Source: Enterobacterales bacterium (GTDB lineage Bacteria; Pseudomonadota; Gammaproteobacteria; Enterobacterales; Enterobacteriaceae). Taken from it: a stretch of DNA of 64,000 nucleotides. Each line of letters opens with the position of its first letter. Positions within the stretch are counted from its first letter, which is position 1. The DNA lies in the NCBI GenBank assembly GCA_015654925.1, contig JAATFX010000146.1, positions 121,707 to 185,706 on the forward strand, in the 5' to 3' direction. Positions 36,201 to 44,557 of this stretch are shown here, in pieces. Position numbers and translations under genes: made by a program. Under the pieces are notes generated by a model. That model was not told where the DNA came from, made no database searches, and saw only the letters and a program-made list of their open reading frames with translations.

Positions 36201-37031
36201 CTACAGCAGCATGGGCAGGGTGACGCTGGCCGTTTCCCGGCTACACAGGGCGTAACGCGGGTCACACTTGAGCAGCGACATAATCACCAGCTCCACCAAC
36301 AGCATCACGCCAACCTTGGAGTGCAGGGCGCCGGCGGTGAAGGGGCCTTCAGGTTTAGCGGCCACCAGCAGTACATCCGCCATGGCGGCCAGCGGACTGC
36401 GCGAGGTATTGCTCAGTACGATGACGCGGCTGCCGCGTTTACGCGCCTGCTCCACGACATACAGCACATCGCGGGTCGAGCCCGAGCTGGAGATAGCGAC
36501 GGTAACGTCTTGGGCGGCCAGGCTGGCGCTGTTCATTGCGGCCAGGTGGGCATCGGTGAATACCTGGGCCGGTATACCGAGCCGCAGCAGTTTATAGTGC
36601 AGGTAATCCCCCATGGTGGCGCTGGCGGCGACCCCGAAGATCTGTATATGGCGCGCATGATGCAGCAGGGCCGCCGCCGCGTCGAGATCGCCGCGCTTGA
36701 TTAACCTGCCGGTATCGTGCAGCGCCAGCGCGCACTCGTCGATAAGCGTGGCGAGATCGTCGCGGCTTTCCTCGGGCAGCGCCGGCGCTGCCTGCTGCAA
36801 GTTAATGGCCAGCGCCATTTTGAATTCGGTAAAACCTTTGCAACCCAGGTGGCGGCAAAAACGGGTAATGGTCGCTTCACTGGTGTCGCTTTCCCGCGCC
36901 AATTCAGTGATGGTCATATACAGCACGCGCTCCGCATGCCGCATCACAAAGCCCCCCAGTTTTTGCAGCGCCGGGCTCAGGCTTGGCATATCCAGTCTGA
37001 GATTCAGCAATAGATTCTCTTTTTCGTTCAT
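36201..37031 (-). CDS. MurR/RpiR family transcriptional regulator of the PTS-NanE operon
   Basis: A 276-residue RpiR regulator with an N-terminal HTH (about residues 10-75, S-D-T-S-E-A-T-I-T-R-F-C-R-H-L-G) and a SIS domain (about 115-245, S-S-S-G-S-T-R-D near 180). It is divergent from the EIICB-NanE operon, and NanR-type RpiR proteins that sense ManNAc-6-P are known in other bacteria. The intergenic region holds inverted half sites that could be its operator. Confidence 0.9.
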   Translation of the reverse strand: MNEKENLLLNLRLDMPSLSPALQKLGGFVMRHAERVLYMTITELARESDTSEATITRFCRHLGCKGFTEFKMALAINLQQAAPALPEESRDDLATLIDECALALHDTGRLIKRGDLDAAAALLHHARHIQIFGVAASATMGDYLHYKLLRLGIPAQVFTDAHLAAMNSASLAAQDVTVAISSSGSTRDVLYVVEQARKRGSRVIVLSNTSRSPLAAMADVLLVAAKPEGPFTAGALHSKVGVMLLVELVIMSLLKCDPRYALCSRETASVTLPMLL

Positions 37032-37128
37032 CCGATCCTCTGTGGCTCCTGGCCTGGAAGCGTAGTTTGGCCTGACGGCTGGACTTTCACCAGCCGATTT
37101 TCGTCCGGGAGCAATAATTAAAAACTAT

Positions 37129-37175
37129 GACGATAATTATTTCTTTTTTATTTTATAGTGGTAAAAATTATCATC
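37129..37175. promoter_or_regulatory. Inverted half sites between the RpiR regulator and the PTS operon
   Basis: GACGATAATTATT (37129-37141) and AAAAATTATCATC (37163-37175) are inverted copies matching at 11 of 13 positions, separated by 21 bases. They lie centrally in the divergent gap and could be a bipartite operator for the RpiR regulator. Confidence 0.45.
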
Positions 37176-37203
37176 AATACCTCAATCCCTGAAGGAAATT
37201 TTC

Positions 37204-38766
37204 ATGTCCCTATTTCGCAGCGGCGGAGAGCGCGCCTGGTTTGAGCAAGCACAGCGCTTCGGCAAATCCTTTATGTTGCCGATAGCGATACTGCCGGCGG
37301 CGGGATTATTACTGGGCATTGGCGGCGCGCTGTCCAATCCCAATACTATCGCCGCGTATCCGTTTCTCGATATCGCCTGGCTACAAGGCGTTTTTGCCGT
37401 GATGAGCAGCGCCGGCACCATCGTCTTCGCCAATCTGGCGGTGCTGTTTGCCGTGGGGGTGGCCGTTGGCCTGGCGCGTAACGATAAAGGCACCGCCGGC
37501 CTCGCCGCGCTGCTGGCTTTTCTTATCATGAACGCCACCATCAACGCGCTGCTGACGCTTTCCGGCACGCTGGCCGCCGGCAATCCCGGCGCCGTGGGGC
37601 AGGGAATGTCGCTGGGTATCCAGACCCTGGAAACCGGCGTGTTCGGCGGCGTGGTGGTGGGACTGGTCAGCGCCTGGCTGCATCAACGCTACCATAAAAT
37701 CGACCTGCCGCAGTTCCTGGGATTTTTTGGCGGTTCGCGGTTTGTACCCATTATCTGTTCCCTGGCGGGGATCGCGCTCGGCGGCGTGATGGTGGTGGTG
37801 TGGCCGCATTGCCAAAAGGTGATTTTCGGCCTGGGCGGGCTGGTCGATCAAACCGGCTATCCGGGGACTTTCCTGTATGGCTTTATCCTGCGCATGCTGG
37901 GGCCGTTCGGGTTGCATCATATCTTCTACCTGCCGTTCTGGACCACGGCGCTGGGCGGCAGTGAAATCACTAACGGACAATTGGTGGAAGGTACGCAGCG
38001 CATCTTTTTCGCGCAGTTGGCCGATCCGCATACCACGCAATTCTACGTCGGTACCTCGCGCTTTATGTCCGGACGTTTTATTACCATGATGTTTGGACTG
38101 CTGGGCGCTTGCCTGGCGATGTACCACACGGCGAAACCGGAAAACAAAAAGCGGGTCGGCGGCCTGCTGCTTTCCGCGGCATTGACCTCGTTTCTGACCG
38201 GCATCACCGAGCCTATCGAATTCTCGTTCTTGTTTATCGCCCCGTTCCTGTATGTGCTGCACGCGGTGTTCGACGGGCTGGCCTTTATGCTGGCGCACAT
38301 GTTGCACATCACCATCGGCCAGACGTTCTCGGGTGGGTTTATCGATTTCATCTTGTTCGGTATTTTGCAGGGCGAGGCGAAAACCCACTGGCTGCTGGTG
38401 CCGCTGGTGGGTGTGCCGTGGTTTTTCCTTTACTATTTCTCGTTCCGCTATTTGATTACCCGCTTTCAGTTGAAAACCCCGGGACGCGAAGATGATGCGG
38501 CGCCGGTTGACGGCGAATCTTCCGGGCAAGGCTCGCGGGCGGCGCTGGTCATCAGCGCGTTGGGCGGCAGGCACAATATCAGCGAACTGGATTGCTGCGC
38601 CACGCGCCTGCGGGTAACGGTAAAAGATGGCCTGCAGGTCAACGAAGCGGCGTTGAAGCAGACCGGCGCGCGGGCGGTGGTGCAACATGGAAAAGGTATA
38701 CAGGTAATCTACGGTCCGCACGTGACGGTGATTAAAAATGAAATTGAGGAGATATTGGCGTTATGA
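37204..38766 (+). CDS. PTS transporter subunit EIICB (glucose/GlcNAc superfamily)
   Basis: A 520-residue fusion of a membrane EIIC domain (about residues 1-425) and a cytoplasmic EIIB domain (about 445-520). EIIC shows the F-G-K-S-F-M-L-P-I-A-I-L-P-A-A-G-L start and the G-I-T-E-P-I-E-F-S-F motif near 330; EIIB has the phospho-Cys in D-C-C-A-T-R-L-R-V (C465). No EIIA is encoded nearby, so the general glucose EIIA (Crr) is expected. It is coupled to nanE by ATGA, which makes an amino sugar such as N-acetylmannosamine the likely substrate. Confidence 0.92.
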   Translation: MSLFRSGGERAWFEQAQRFGKSFMLPIAILPAAGLLLGIGGALSNPNTIAAYPFLDIAWLQGVFAVMSSAGTIVFANLAVLFAVGVAVGLARNDKGTAGLAALLAFLIMNATINALLTLSGTLAAGNPGAVGQGMSLGIQTLETGVFGGVVVGLVSAWLHQRYHKIDLPQFLGFFGGSRFVPIICSLAGIALGGVMVVVWPHCQKVIFGLGGLVDQTGYPGTFLYGFILRMLGPFGLHHIFYLPFWTTALGGSEITNGQLVEGTQRIFFAQLADPHTTQFYVGTSRFMSGRFITMMFGLLGACLAMYHTAKPENKKRVGGLLLSAALTSFLTGITEPIEFSFLFIAPFLYVLHAVFDGLAFMLAHMLHITIGQTFSGGFIDFILFGILQGEAKTHWLLVPLVGVPWFFLYYFSFRYLITRFQLKTPGREDDAAPVDGESSGQGSRAALVISALGGRHNISELDCCATRLRVTVKDGLQVNEAALKQTGARAVVQHGKGIQVIYGPHVTVIKNEIEEILAL

Positions 38767-39455
38767 GTCGTTCCATGCTGGATGCAATTAAAGGAAAACT
38801 GGTGGTATCGTGCCAGGCGCTGGAAGATGAGCCCTTGCACGGTGACTTTATTATGGGCCGCATGGCCCTGGCGGCGAAGCGGGGCGGCGCCGCGGCGATC
38901 CGCGCCAACAGCCTGGCGGATGTGCGCGCGATTATGGCCGGCGTGGATTTGCCGGTGATCGCCATCCTCAAACGGGATTATCCCGGTTTTGATATCTATA
39001 TTACCGCGACGATAGCCGAGGTCGAGGAGTTAATGGCCGCCGCTCCGGCGATGATTGCCCTGGATGCCACGGCGCATCCGCGCCCGGACGGGGTCGCGCT
39101 CGGTGATTTGGTGCGCACTATTCGCCGGCGCTATCCGCAGTTGCTGTTAATGGCGGATATCGCCACCGTGGATGAGGCGCGCGCGGCGGCGGAACTGGGT
39201 TTTGACTGTGTCGGCACCACCCTGCATGGCTATACCGCGCAAACCCGGGGACGCACGTTGCCGATGGATGATTTTGTATTTCTAAAAGCGGTCCTGGCCG
39301 CGGTGGATAAACCGGTGATTGCGGAAGGTAATATCACCACGCCGGAGATGATGGCGCGCTGTTTGCAACTCGGCGCCCATGCGGTGGTCGTGGGCGGGGC
39401 GATCACCCGTCCGCAGCAAATTACCGAACGTTTTGTGGCGGCGTTGCCGCACTAA
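38763..39455 (+). CDS. nanE: Putative N-acetylmannosamine-6-phosphate 2-epimerase
   Basis: A 230-residue TIM-barrel enzyme that converts ManNAc-6-P to GlcNAc-6-P. Typical segments are V-V-S-C-Q-A at the N-terminus, I-L-K-R-D-Y-P-G with the catalytic Lys near residue 69, A-L-D-A-T near 105, D-I-A-T near 140, G-T-T-L-H-G-Y-T and E-G-N-I near 185. Its start overlaps the PTS stop by four bases. No nanA, nanK or nanT gene lies in the window, so the operon probably uses ManNAc imported as its 6-phosphate. Confidence 0.93.
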   Translation: MSRSMLDAIKGKLVVSCQALEDEPLHGDFIMGRMALAAKRGGAAAIRANSLADVRAIMAGVDLPVIAILKRDYPGFDIYITATIAEVEELMAAAPAMIALDATAHPRPDGVALGDLVRTIRRRYPQLLLMADIATVDEARAAAELGFDCVGTTLHGYTAQTRGRTLPMDDFVFLKAVLAAVDKPVIAEGNITTPEMMARCLQLGAHAVVVGGAITRPQQITERFVAALPH

Positions 39456-39514
39456 CCGGGCCTGCCGGTCAAAAACCGTCATGACCGGGAACCTTCCGGG
39501 CGGCGGGGTAATCA

Positions 39515-39535
39515 ACGCCCCGTAATCCGGGGCGT
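39515..39535. terminator. Hairpin between convergent nanE and aminotransferase genes
   Basis: ACGCCCCG (39515-39522) pairs with CGGGGCGT (39528-39535) around TAATC. There is no T run, so terminator strength is uncertain. Confidence 0.45.
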
Positions 39536-39554
39536 CGGGTGGGGAACATCGCGG

Positions 39555-40763
39555 TTAACGTAATGCCCGGCAGGCGCGGGCGATGCGTTCGCAGGCTTCA
39601 TCCAGACGGCGATCGTCGATGGCGTAGGCGAGCCGCAGATAGGGCGACGCGCCAAAGGCCGCGCCCTGCAGGGTGGCGACGTGGGCGGCGTCGAGCAAAT
39701 AGGCGGCGACATCGCTGTCGCTGGCGAGGATGGCGCCCGCCGGCGTGCTTTTGCCGATCAGGCCGGCGCAGTTGGCAAATACATAGAATGCGCCGGGCGG
39801 CTCGGCCGCGTCCAGGCCGTCGATAGCGCTGACGCAGGCCATGATTTTAGCCCGGCGCCGGGCCAGGGTGGTCATCCAGTCGTCCATAAACCCCAGGCCC
39901 TGTTCCAGCGCGGCCACGGTCGCCGCCTGGGATATGGAGCTGGGGTTGGAGGTGCTTTGCGATTGCAACATCTGCATGGCCGAGATAAGCCAGGCCGGTC
40001 CGCCGGCGTAGCCTAGCCGCCAGCCGGTCATGGAATACCCTTTCGATACGCCATTCACCGTCAGGATGCGATCCTTGAGCCTGGGTTCCACCTGCGCCAG
40101 CGTGGCGAACTCTCCCGCCGTATGGCAGATATGCTCATAGATATCATCGGCCATGATCAGCACGTGGGGATGATCGAGTAGTACCTCGGCCAGCGCCGCC
40201 AGTTCGGCGCGCGAATACACCGCGCCGGTGGGATTGTTCGGCGAGTTGAGGATCAGCCAACGGGTTTTTGGCGTAATGGCGGCGGCCAGATCGGCGGGCC
40301 GCAGCTTCCAGCCGAGAATTTCGGCGCAGGATACGATGTGGGCTTCGCCCTCTGCCAGCGCCACCATATCCGGATAGGATACCCAGTAAGGGGCGGGAAT
40401 AATGACCCGATCGCCCGCGGACACCGTCGCCAGCAGGGCATTGAAAATAAGCTGCTTGGCGCCGCTGCCGGCAATGATTTCGCCGGGGGTATAATCGACG
40501 CCGTTTTCGCGGCTGAATTTAGCGATAATGGCCTTTTTTAGCGCCGCCGTACCCGATACGGCTGTGTATTTTGTATCACCTTGTACAATGGCGTCGATGC
40601 CAGCTTGTTTGATATGCTCAGGCGTATCGAAGTCTAGCTCGCCCTCGCCAAGATTGATAACATCCACGCCGGCGGCGGATAGCGCGCGAACCTGGTCGGA
40701 AATCGCCGCGGTCGGCGAAGGTTTCACCCGGCGTAAGCGAGGCGCAAGTTGTTCAACAGACAT
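39555..40763 (-). CDS. Class I/II pyridoxal-phosphate aminotransferase, aspartate-aminotransferase-like
   Basis: A 402-residue fold-type I aminotransferase of the AspC/AAT-I gamma group. It has G-E-G-E-L-D-F-D-T-P near residue 40, N-S-P-N-N-P-T-G-A-V near 175, the PLP-binding Lys in G-V-S-K-G-Y-S-M-T-G-W-R near 237 and Y-L-R-L-A-Y at the C-terminal end. G-E-G-E replaces the usual G-E-P-D. The start at 40763 has AGGGG upstream; an adjacent ATG and a longer frame are less likely. It sits 27 bases from a perfect palindrome that also occurs before the GntR gene. Confidence 0.9.
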   Translation of the reverse strand: MSVEQLAPRLRRVKPSPTAAISDQVRALSAAGVDVINLGEGELDFDTPEHIKQAGIDAIVQGDTKYTAVSGTAALKKAIIAKFSRENGVDYTPGEIIAGSGAKQLIFNALLATVSAGDRVIIPAPYWVSYPDMVALAEGEAHIVSCAEILGWKLRPADLAAAITPKTRWLILNSPNNPTGAVYSRAELAALAEVLLDHPHVLIMADDIYEHICHTAGEFATLAQVEPRLKDRILTVNGVSKGYSMTGWRLGYAGGPAWLISAMQMLQSQSTSNPSSISQAATVAALEQGLGFMDDWMTTLARRRAKIMACVSAIDGLDAAEPPGAFYVFANCAGLIGKSTPAGAILASDSDVAAYLLDAAHVATLQGAAFGASPYLRLAYAIDDRRLDEACERIARACRALR

Positions 40764-40789
40764 CATTTCCCCTATTTCATGATAATAAA

Positions 40790-40809
40790 ATTGTATTATA
40801 TGATACAAT
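40790..40809. promoter_or_regulatory. Candidate GntR operator between the aminotransferase and glutaminase-like genes
   Basis: ATTGTAT-TATATG-ATACAAT is a perfect 7-6-7 palindrome, 27 bases before the aminotransferase start and 157 before the divergent glutaminase-like gene. The same architecture recurs at 49467-49486 before the GntR gene. Confidence 0.6.
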
Positions 40810-40966
40810 AAAATCAATTTAAGCTATCACGTCCGCGCCGCGATTGCCCAGTATTTTTACCGTCTTTATGCGATGCCCTAGCGCCGGCGACGGCTAATGG
40901 GGCGGCGCGGACACCAACCGGCCTTGCGTAAGGACGGCTTGGCAAACTGTTACGGGACCTCAAGCC

Positions 40967-42268
40967 ATGACATTGATATTTGTTGCGCACGATACGCCGG
41001 AACCGGCGCTCTACGGGGCCATGGCCGCTATCCTGGCCGATCGGCTGCGCCTGCCGCTGGTCCATTTGGCGCAAGCTTGGGATCTGGCGGTGTATCCCGA
41101 TGCCTGCCAGCATGCGGCGGCGGCCGGCCCGCTGGTCGCCAGCGGGCTTATCTGGCATGAGCGTTTGGGCGGACGGGGCGTCGGCGCGGCGAAAAACTGG
41201 TCCGAACTGGCCGAATTGCCGGCCGGGCAGGATTGGGTGATACCGCTCGGCCCGGCGCATCTGGCTGGATTGCCCGACCGGCTCCGGGCACTGGACGAAC
41301 TTGGCCTGGATTATCGGCTGGCGCGGGTGGAAATGGCGCCGTCGGGCCTGGTCTTCACCTGCGCCGGCGTTGCGCAAACCGCCTGGGGCCAGTGGCGACG
41401 CGACGCTTACGGCCGCTGGTACGGGCAGGATATTGCCGATCCCGAGCCCGGCCCCTCGGCCGACGGCGCCCGACGGGATTATTTGCCCGCCGTCGAACCC
41501 GCGCGCGGCGTCGAAGCCGCCTTAGCCCGCGTGAACGGTATTCCGCTCGGCAAGGCGGCGCTTTGCATCGCGCTGCTGGGTTCACGGCGCGATCAGCTGG
41601 AGGTTTATCCCGCCATCGCGGCGGCGCTCGGCGATGCCGCCGATGCCTTGTCGCTGAGCCTTGATCTTCTGTTTGCCTCGCCGTGGGAATCGCTGGCGGG
41701 TATCCTCGACCGGGCGGACGGCGTCTTGTTGCCCGGCGGCGCTTCGATGGCCAACGTGGCGGGGCAGATTGCCGCGGCGCGCTATACCCTTGATAACGCT
41801 ATCCCCACCCTGGGGCTATGCCTGGGTATGCAAACCATGACCACGGCGGTGGCCCAGCGCATGCTGGGATCGAGCGAGGTCAACTTGGCCGAGGCCGAAC
41901 CCCTGGCGCCGGTTAAATCCTTTGTGCCGCTGGCGCCGAAGAGCGGGTATCCGCGGCACCGCCTGGGGGAGCAGATTATGCTGAGCGTGCCCGGCAGCCG
42001 CATGAACGCGCTGCTCGGCGACCGGTCGGCCATGCGCTATAACCACCGTTTCCAGCTTAATCCGGCGTTAAAGCAGGGGCTGGAACATTATGGCCTGCGC
42101 ATCAGCGCCACCGATGACAGCGGGACTATTGCCGACGGCGTTGAATTTACCGACCACGTTTTTTATCTTGGCGTACAGGGCCATCCCGAACTCTCGTCCG
42201 CCCCCGGCCGGCCGCATCCGCTGCTGATGGCTTTTCTCTCGGCGGCGGCGCGGCGGCGGGAAGCGTAA
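40967..42268 (+). CDS. CTP-synthase-type glutamine amidotransferase domain protein with an unrecognised N-terminal domain
   Basis: A 433-residue protein. Residues from about 195 to 430 match the glutaminase half of CTP synthase: L-L-P-G-G near 254, nucleophile C285 in G-L-C-L-G-M-Q, M-R-Y-N-H-R-F at 356-362 and the G-V-Q-G-H-P-E segment giving H406 and E408, so the triad is complete. The amidoligase domain of CTP synthase is missing. Residues 1 to about 190 form a domain I do not recognise, beginning I-F-V-A-H-D-T-P. It may hydrolyse a gamma-glutamyl compound or pass ammonia to an unknown reaction. Its stop codon directly abuts the stop of the convergent lyase gene. Confidence 0.75.
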   Translation: MTLIFVAHDTPEPALYGAMAAILADRLRLPLVHLAQAWDLAVYPDACQHAAAAGPLVASGLIWHERLGGRGVGAAKNWSELAELPAGQDWVIPLGPAHLAGLPDRLRALDELGLDYRLARVEMAPSGLVFTCAGVAQTAWGQWRRDAYGRWYGQDIADPEPGPSADGARRDYLPAVEPARGVEAALARVNGIPLGKAALCIALLGSRRDQLEVYPAIAAALGDAADALSLSLDLLFASPWESLAGILDRADGVLLPGGASMANVAGQIAAARYTLDNAIPTLGLCLGMQTMTTAVAQRMLGSSEVNLAEAEPLAPVKSFVPLAPKSGYPRHRLGEQIMLSVPGSRMNALLGDRSAMRYNHRFQLNPALKQGLEHYGLRISATDDSGTIADGVEFTDHVFYLGVQGHPELSSAPGRPHPLLMAFLSAAARRREA

Positions 42269-43189
42269 TTACTTCAGGGATACGCCGGTGCGCGGGTCGG
42301 CGGCCAGGCGGGTCAGCTCGGCCGCTATTTGGGTGATGGCGTCCGCCTCAAGATCGATAAGCGGCGCGCGCACATGGTGGCCGTCGAAACCGCGCAGATT
42401 CATGGCCGCCTTGACCAACTGCGGCTGGCCGTGTCGGCGGGCCAGGGCGCGGTAGGGATACCACAGGCGGTGCAGATCGCGGGCGGTGGCCGCGTCGCCG
42501 CGCTCAATCGCCCGATAGGCGGCCAGGATGATCTCCGGCAGCGCGCAGCTGTTGGTGCTGCTGATGCCGTCGAAACCGCACATCATAGGGCCGAGAAATG
42601 CCAGGTCGGAGGCGCAGAACAGCCGCAAGCGGCCGGCCAGGCGGTTGGCTATCTGATCTATGGCGGTCGGATTCAGATCGCCTTGCTTGATGCCCACCAC
42701 GCCGTCGATATCCGCTAACTGCTCCAATACCGCCGGCGGAATGGTGATGCCAATCCCCGGGGCGTTATAGACCAGGATGCCGGTGCGCGAGAGCGGCGCC
42801 ATTTGTTTAAAAAAGCTGACAATCTGCGCGTCGGTGACCTCCGAGACAAACGGCGGGGTGACCATCGGCAGGCCGCCCAGGTCGCCGGCCAGGGTTGTCA
42901 GGTCGCGCACCGTGCGCGCGTCTGAGCCGGCGCTGCACAGCATCACCGGCACCCGATCGCCGACTACGTCCATCACCCGGTGAAACAGCTCGGCGCGCTC
43001 ATCGGCGCTCATCGCCGGGAACTCGCCATAGGTGCCACCAATCAGCACGCCGTCATAACCCAACTCGATAACCCGCTCGATATTGCGGGCGAGCCCCGCG
43101 AAATCAAACTCTCCCCCGGCGGTAAACGGGGTTACGGTGATATTAAAAATACCGCGCAGACGTGCCTGGCTTTCACTGATGTCTTTCAT
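42269..43189 (-). CDS. Dihydrodipicolinate synthase / N-acetylneuraminate lyase family protein
   Basis: A 306-residue class I aldolase-fold protein. It has the N-terminal I-T-V-T-P-F segment, G-G-T-Y-G-E where the family usually has G-T-T-G-E, the catalytic Tyr in L-V-Y-N-A-P-G near residue 142 and the Schiff-base Lys in V-G-I-K-Q near 170. The start at 43189 has AGGAAAG eight bases before it; the open frame continues 25 codons farther without a ribosome site. The family cleaves or forms 2-keto acids, so a retro-aldol or dehydration step in the neighbouring pathway is likely. Confidence 0.9.
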   Translation of the reverse strand: MKDISESQARLRGIFNITVTPFTAGGEFDFAGLARNIERVIELGYDGVLIGGTYGEFPAMSADERAELFHRVMDVVGDRVPVMLCSAGSDARTVRDLTTLAGDLGGLPMVTPPFVSEVTDAQIVSFFKQMAPLSRTGILVYNAPGIGITIPPAVLEQLADIDGVVGIKQGDLNPTAIDQIANRLAGRLRLFCASDLAFLGPMMCGFDGISSTNSCALPEIILAAYRAIERGDAATARDLHRLWYPYRALARRHGQPQLVKAAMNLRGFDGHHVRAPLIDLEADAITQIAAELTRLAADPRTGVSLK

Positions 43190-43354
43190 AAATACGCTTT
43201 CCTGTCTTTCCTGTTGCATTAGAAACGCGACCGCCGCCCGGCCATGGGGCCGGGTATACGGCATACTTAAGGGCGATACCGCCGGCGCCGGTATCCCAGC
43301 GGACGATCCTTATCCCACGGGATAGGCGATCGGCCGCCGCGGGGTGCCGGTGCC

Positions 43355-44557
43355 TTACAGCCGGTAGAGCGGCCGGTCCACCGAGCCCAGCGCCCGGTAG
43401 CCGGTTTCCGTCACCACGATGGTCTCGCTGACGCCGACGGTAAATTCGCCATAGATCCTGAGCGCCGGCGGGATATGGAAGGTCATTCCGGGCCGCAGTT
43501 CGGTGGTGATGCCGCTGTAGAGGCTGAGGATCGCCCCTTCGCCCCAGTCCGGCGCGAACGATACGCCGATGGAATAACCGGTGCGTTTTTTAAAGTTTTC
43601 GGTGTACCCGGCGCGGTCGATCACCTTCTGGCAGGCAAGATGCGGCGCTTCGCAGGTGGCGCCGGGGCGGATGGCGTCCAATGCCGCCTGCAGGGCTTCC
43701 TGGCAGGTTTTTTCCATTTCCAGCGCCACCGCCGGCGGTTTGCCCAGCCATGCCGAGCGCATCAGCGCCGCATGGTAACGGTCATGGGTGGCGGCCATTT
43801 CCAGGAAGATCGGATCGCCATCAAGAATTTTACGCCGACGCCAGGTGCCATGGGGCACGCCGGTGCGCGGGCCGGTAGAAACCAGCGGTTCCATGCCCAT
43901 ATATTCCGAACCGGCGGCGATTGCCGCGCCCATTATGGCGGCGACCAGGTCGTTCTCGGTGGCGCCGGCCCGGATGGCGGCGCGTCCGGCCAGCATGCCC
44001 GCGTCCACATAGCGGGCGGCATGGGCCATTTTTTCCAGCTCGGCGGCGGATTTCACCGCGCGCAGCTGTTCAATCACGCCCGCCGCGTCGTGGATGGCGG
44101 CCAGTTCAGCTTGCAGCGCCTCGTACACCGCAATCGGCAGGAACCAGCCGCGTTTATCGATGCCGATGCGTTTTTGGGTCCAGCCGCGCTCCTTGAGCAC
44201 GCCGAGCAGGAAATTTACCGGGTTGTCCCCATCGGTATAAATGGCGGCGTCGCGGATAAAGGTGTTGGAAATAAAGTTAAAATATTCCAACTGGCGGATG
44301 ACAAATACCGGGTCTCCCTCTACCGGCAGCACCAGGGTCTGGAAGGTGTAGTAGCCCGGCGTTTGCTGGCCGGTCAGGTAAAAGATATTCTCCGGGCCGG
44401 TTATCACCATGACGTCTAGTCCGGCCTGGATCAGAAGCGCGCGGGCGCGCTCGATGCGGCCGCGGTACTCGTTTTCGCCGAAGGCGGATTCGCCGCCCGG
44501 GACCACGCGGCCCAGATCGGGCAACGGGGTTTTGTCTACTGCTGTTGGGTTGGTCAT
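43355..44557 (-). CDS. M24 family (creatinase/aminopeptidase P fold) protein lacking metal ligands
   Basis: A 400-residue protein with a creatinase N-terminal domain (about residues 20-165) and an M24 pita-bread domain (about 170-390). The metal-binding positions of true peptidases are replaced: the first Asp region reads F-L-E-M-A-A, the second Y-H-A-A-L-M-R, the His region G-Y-S-I-G-V-S-F, and V-G-V-S-E-T stands where an R-x-E-D is usual. This resembles creatinase and ectoine-hydrolase-type enzymes that break C-N bonds without metal. It overlaps the enolase-superfamily gene by ATGA, indicating coupled translation. Confidence 0.88.
   Translation of the reverse strand: MTNPTAVDKTPLPDLGRVVPGGESAFGENEYRGRIERARALLIQAGLDVMVITGPENIFYLTGQQTPGYYTFQTLVLPVEGDPVFVIRQLEYFNFISNTFIRDAAIYTDGDNPVNFLLGVLKERGWTQKRIGIDKRGWFLPIAVYEALQAELAAIHDAAGVIEQLRAVKSAAELEKMAHAARYVDAGMLAGRAAIRAGATENDLVAAIMGAAIAAGSEYMGMEPLVSTGPRTGVPHGTWRRRKILDGDPIFLEMAATHDRYHAALMRSAWLGKPPAVALEMEKTCQEALQAALDAIRPGATCEAPHLACQKVIDRAGYTENFKKRTGYSIGVSFAPDWGEGAILSLYSGITTELRPGMTFHIPPALRIYGEFTVGVSETIVVTETGYRALGSVDRPLYRL

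Noticed and set aside
37381..38721. 446-codon minus-strand frame across the PTS EIICB gene
   Set aside because: It is antisense to a fully recognisable EIICB and its translation is rich in Gln, His and Arg, as expected for a shadow frame.
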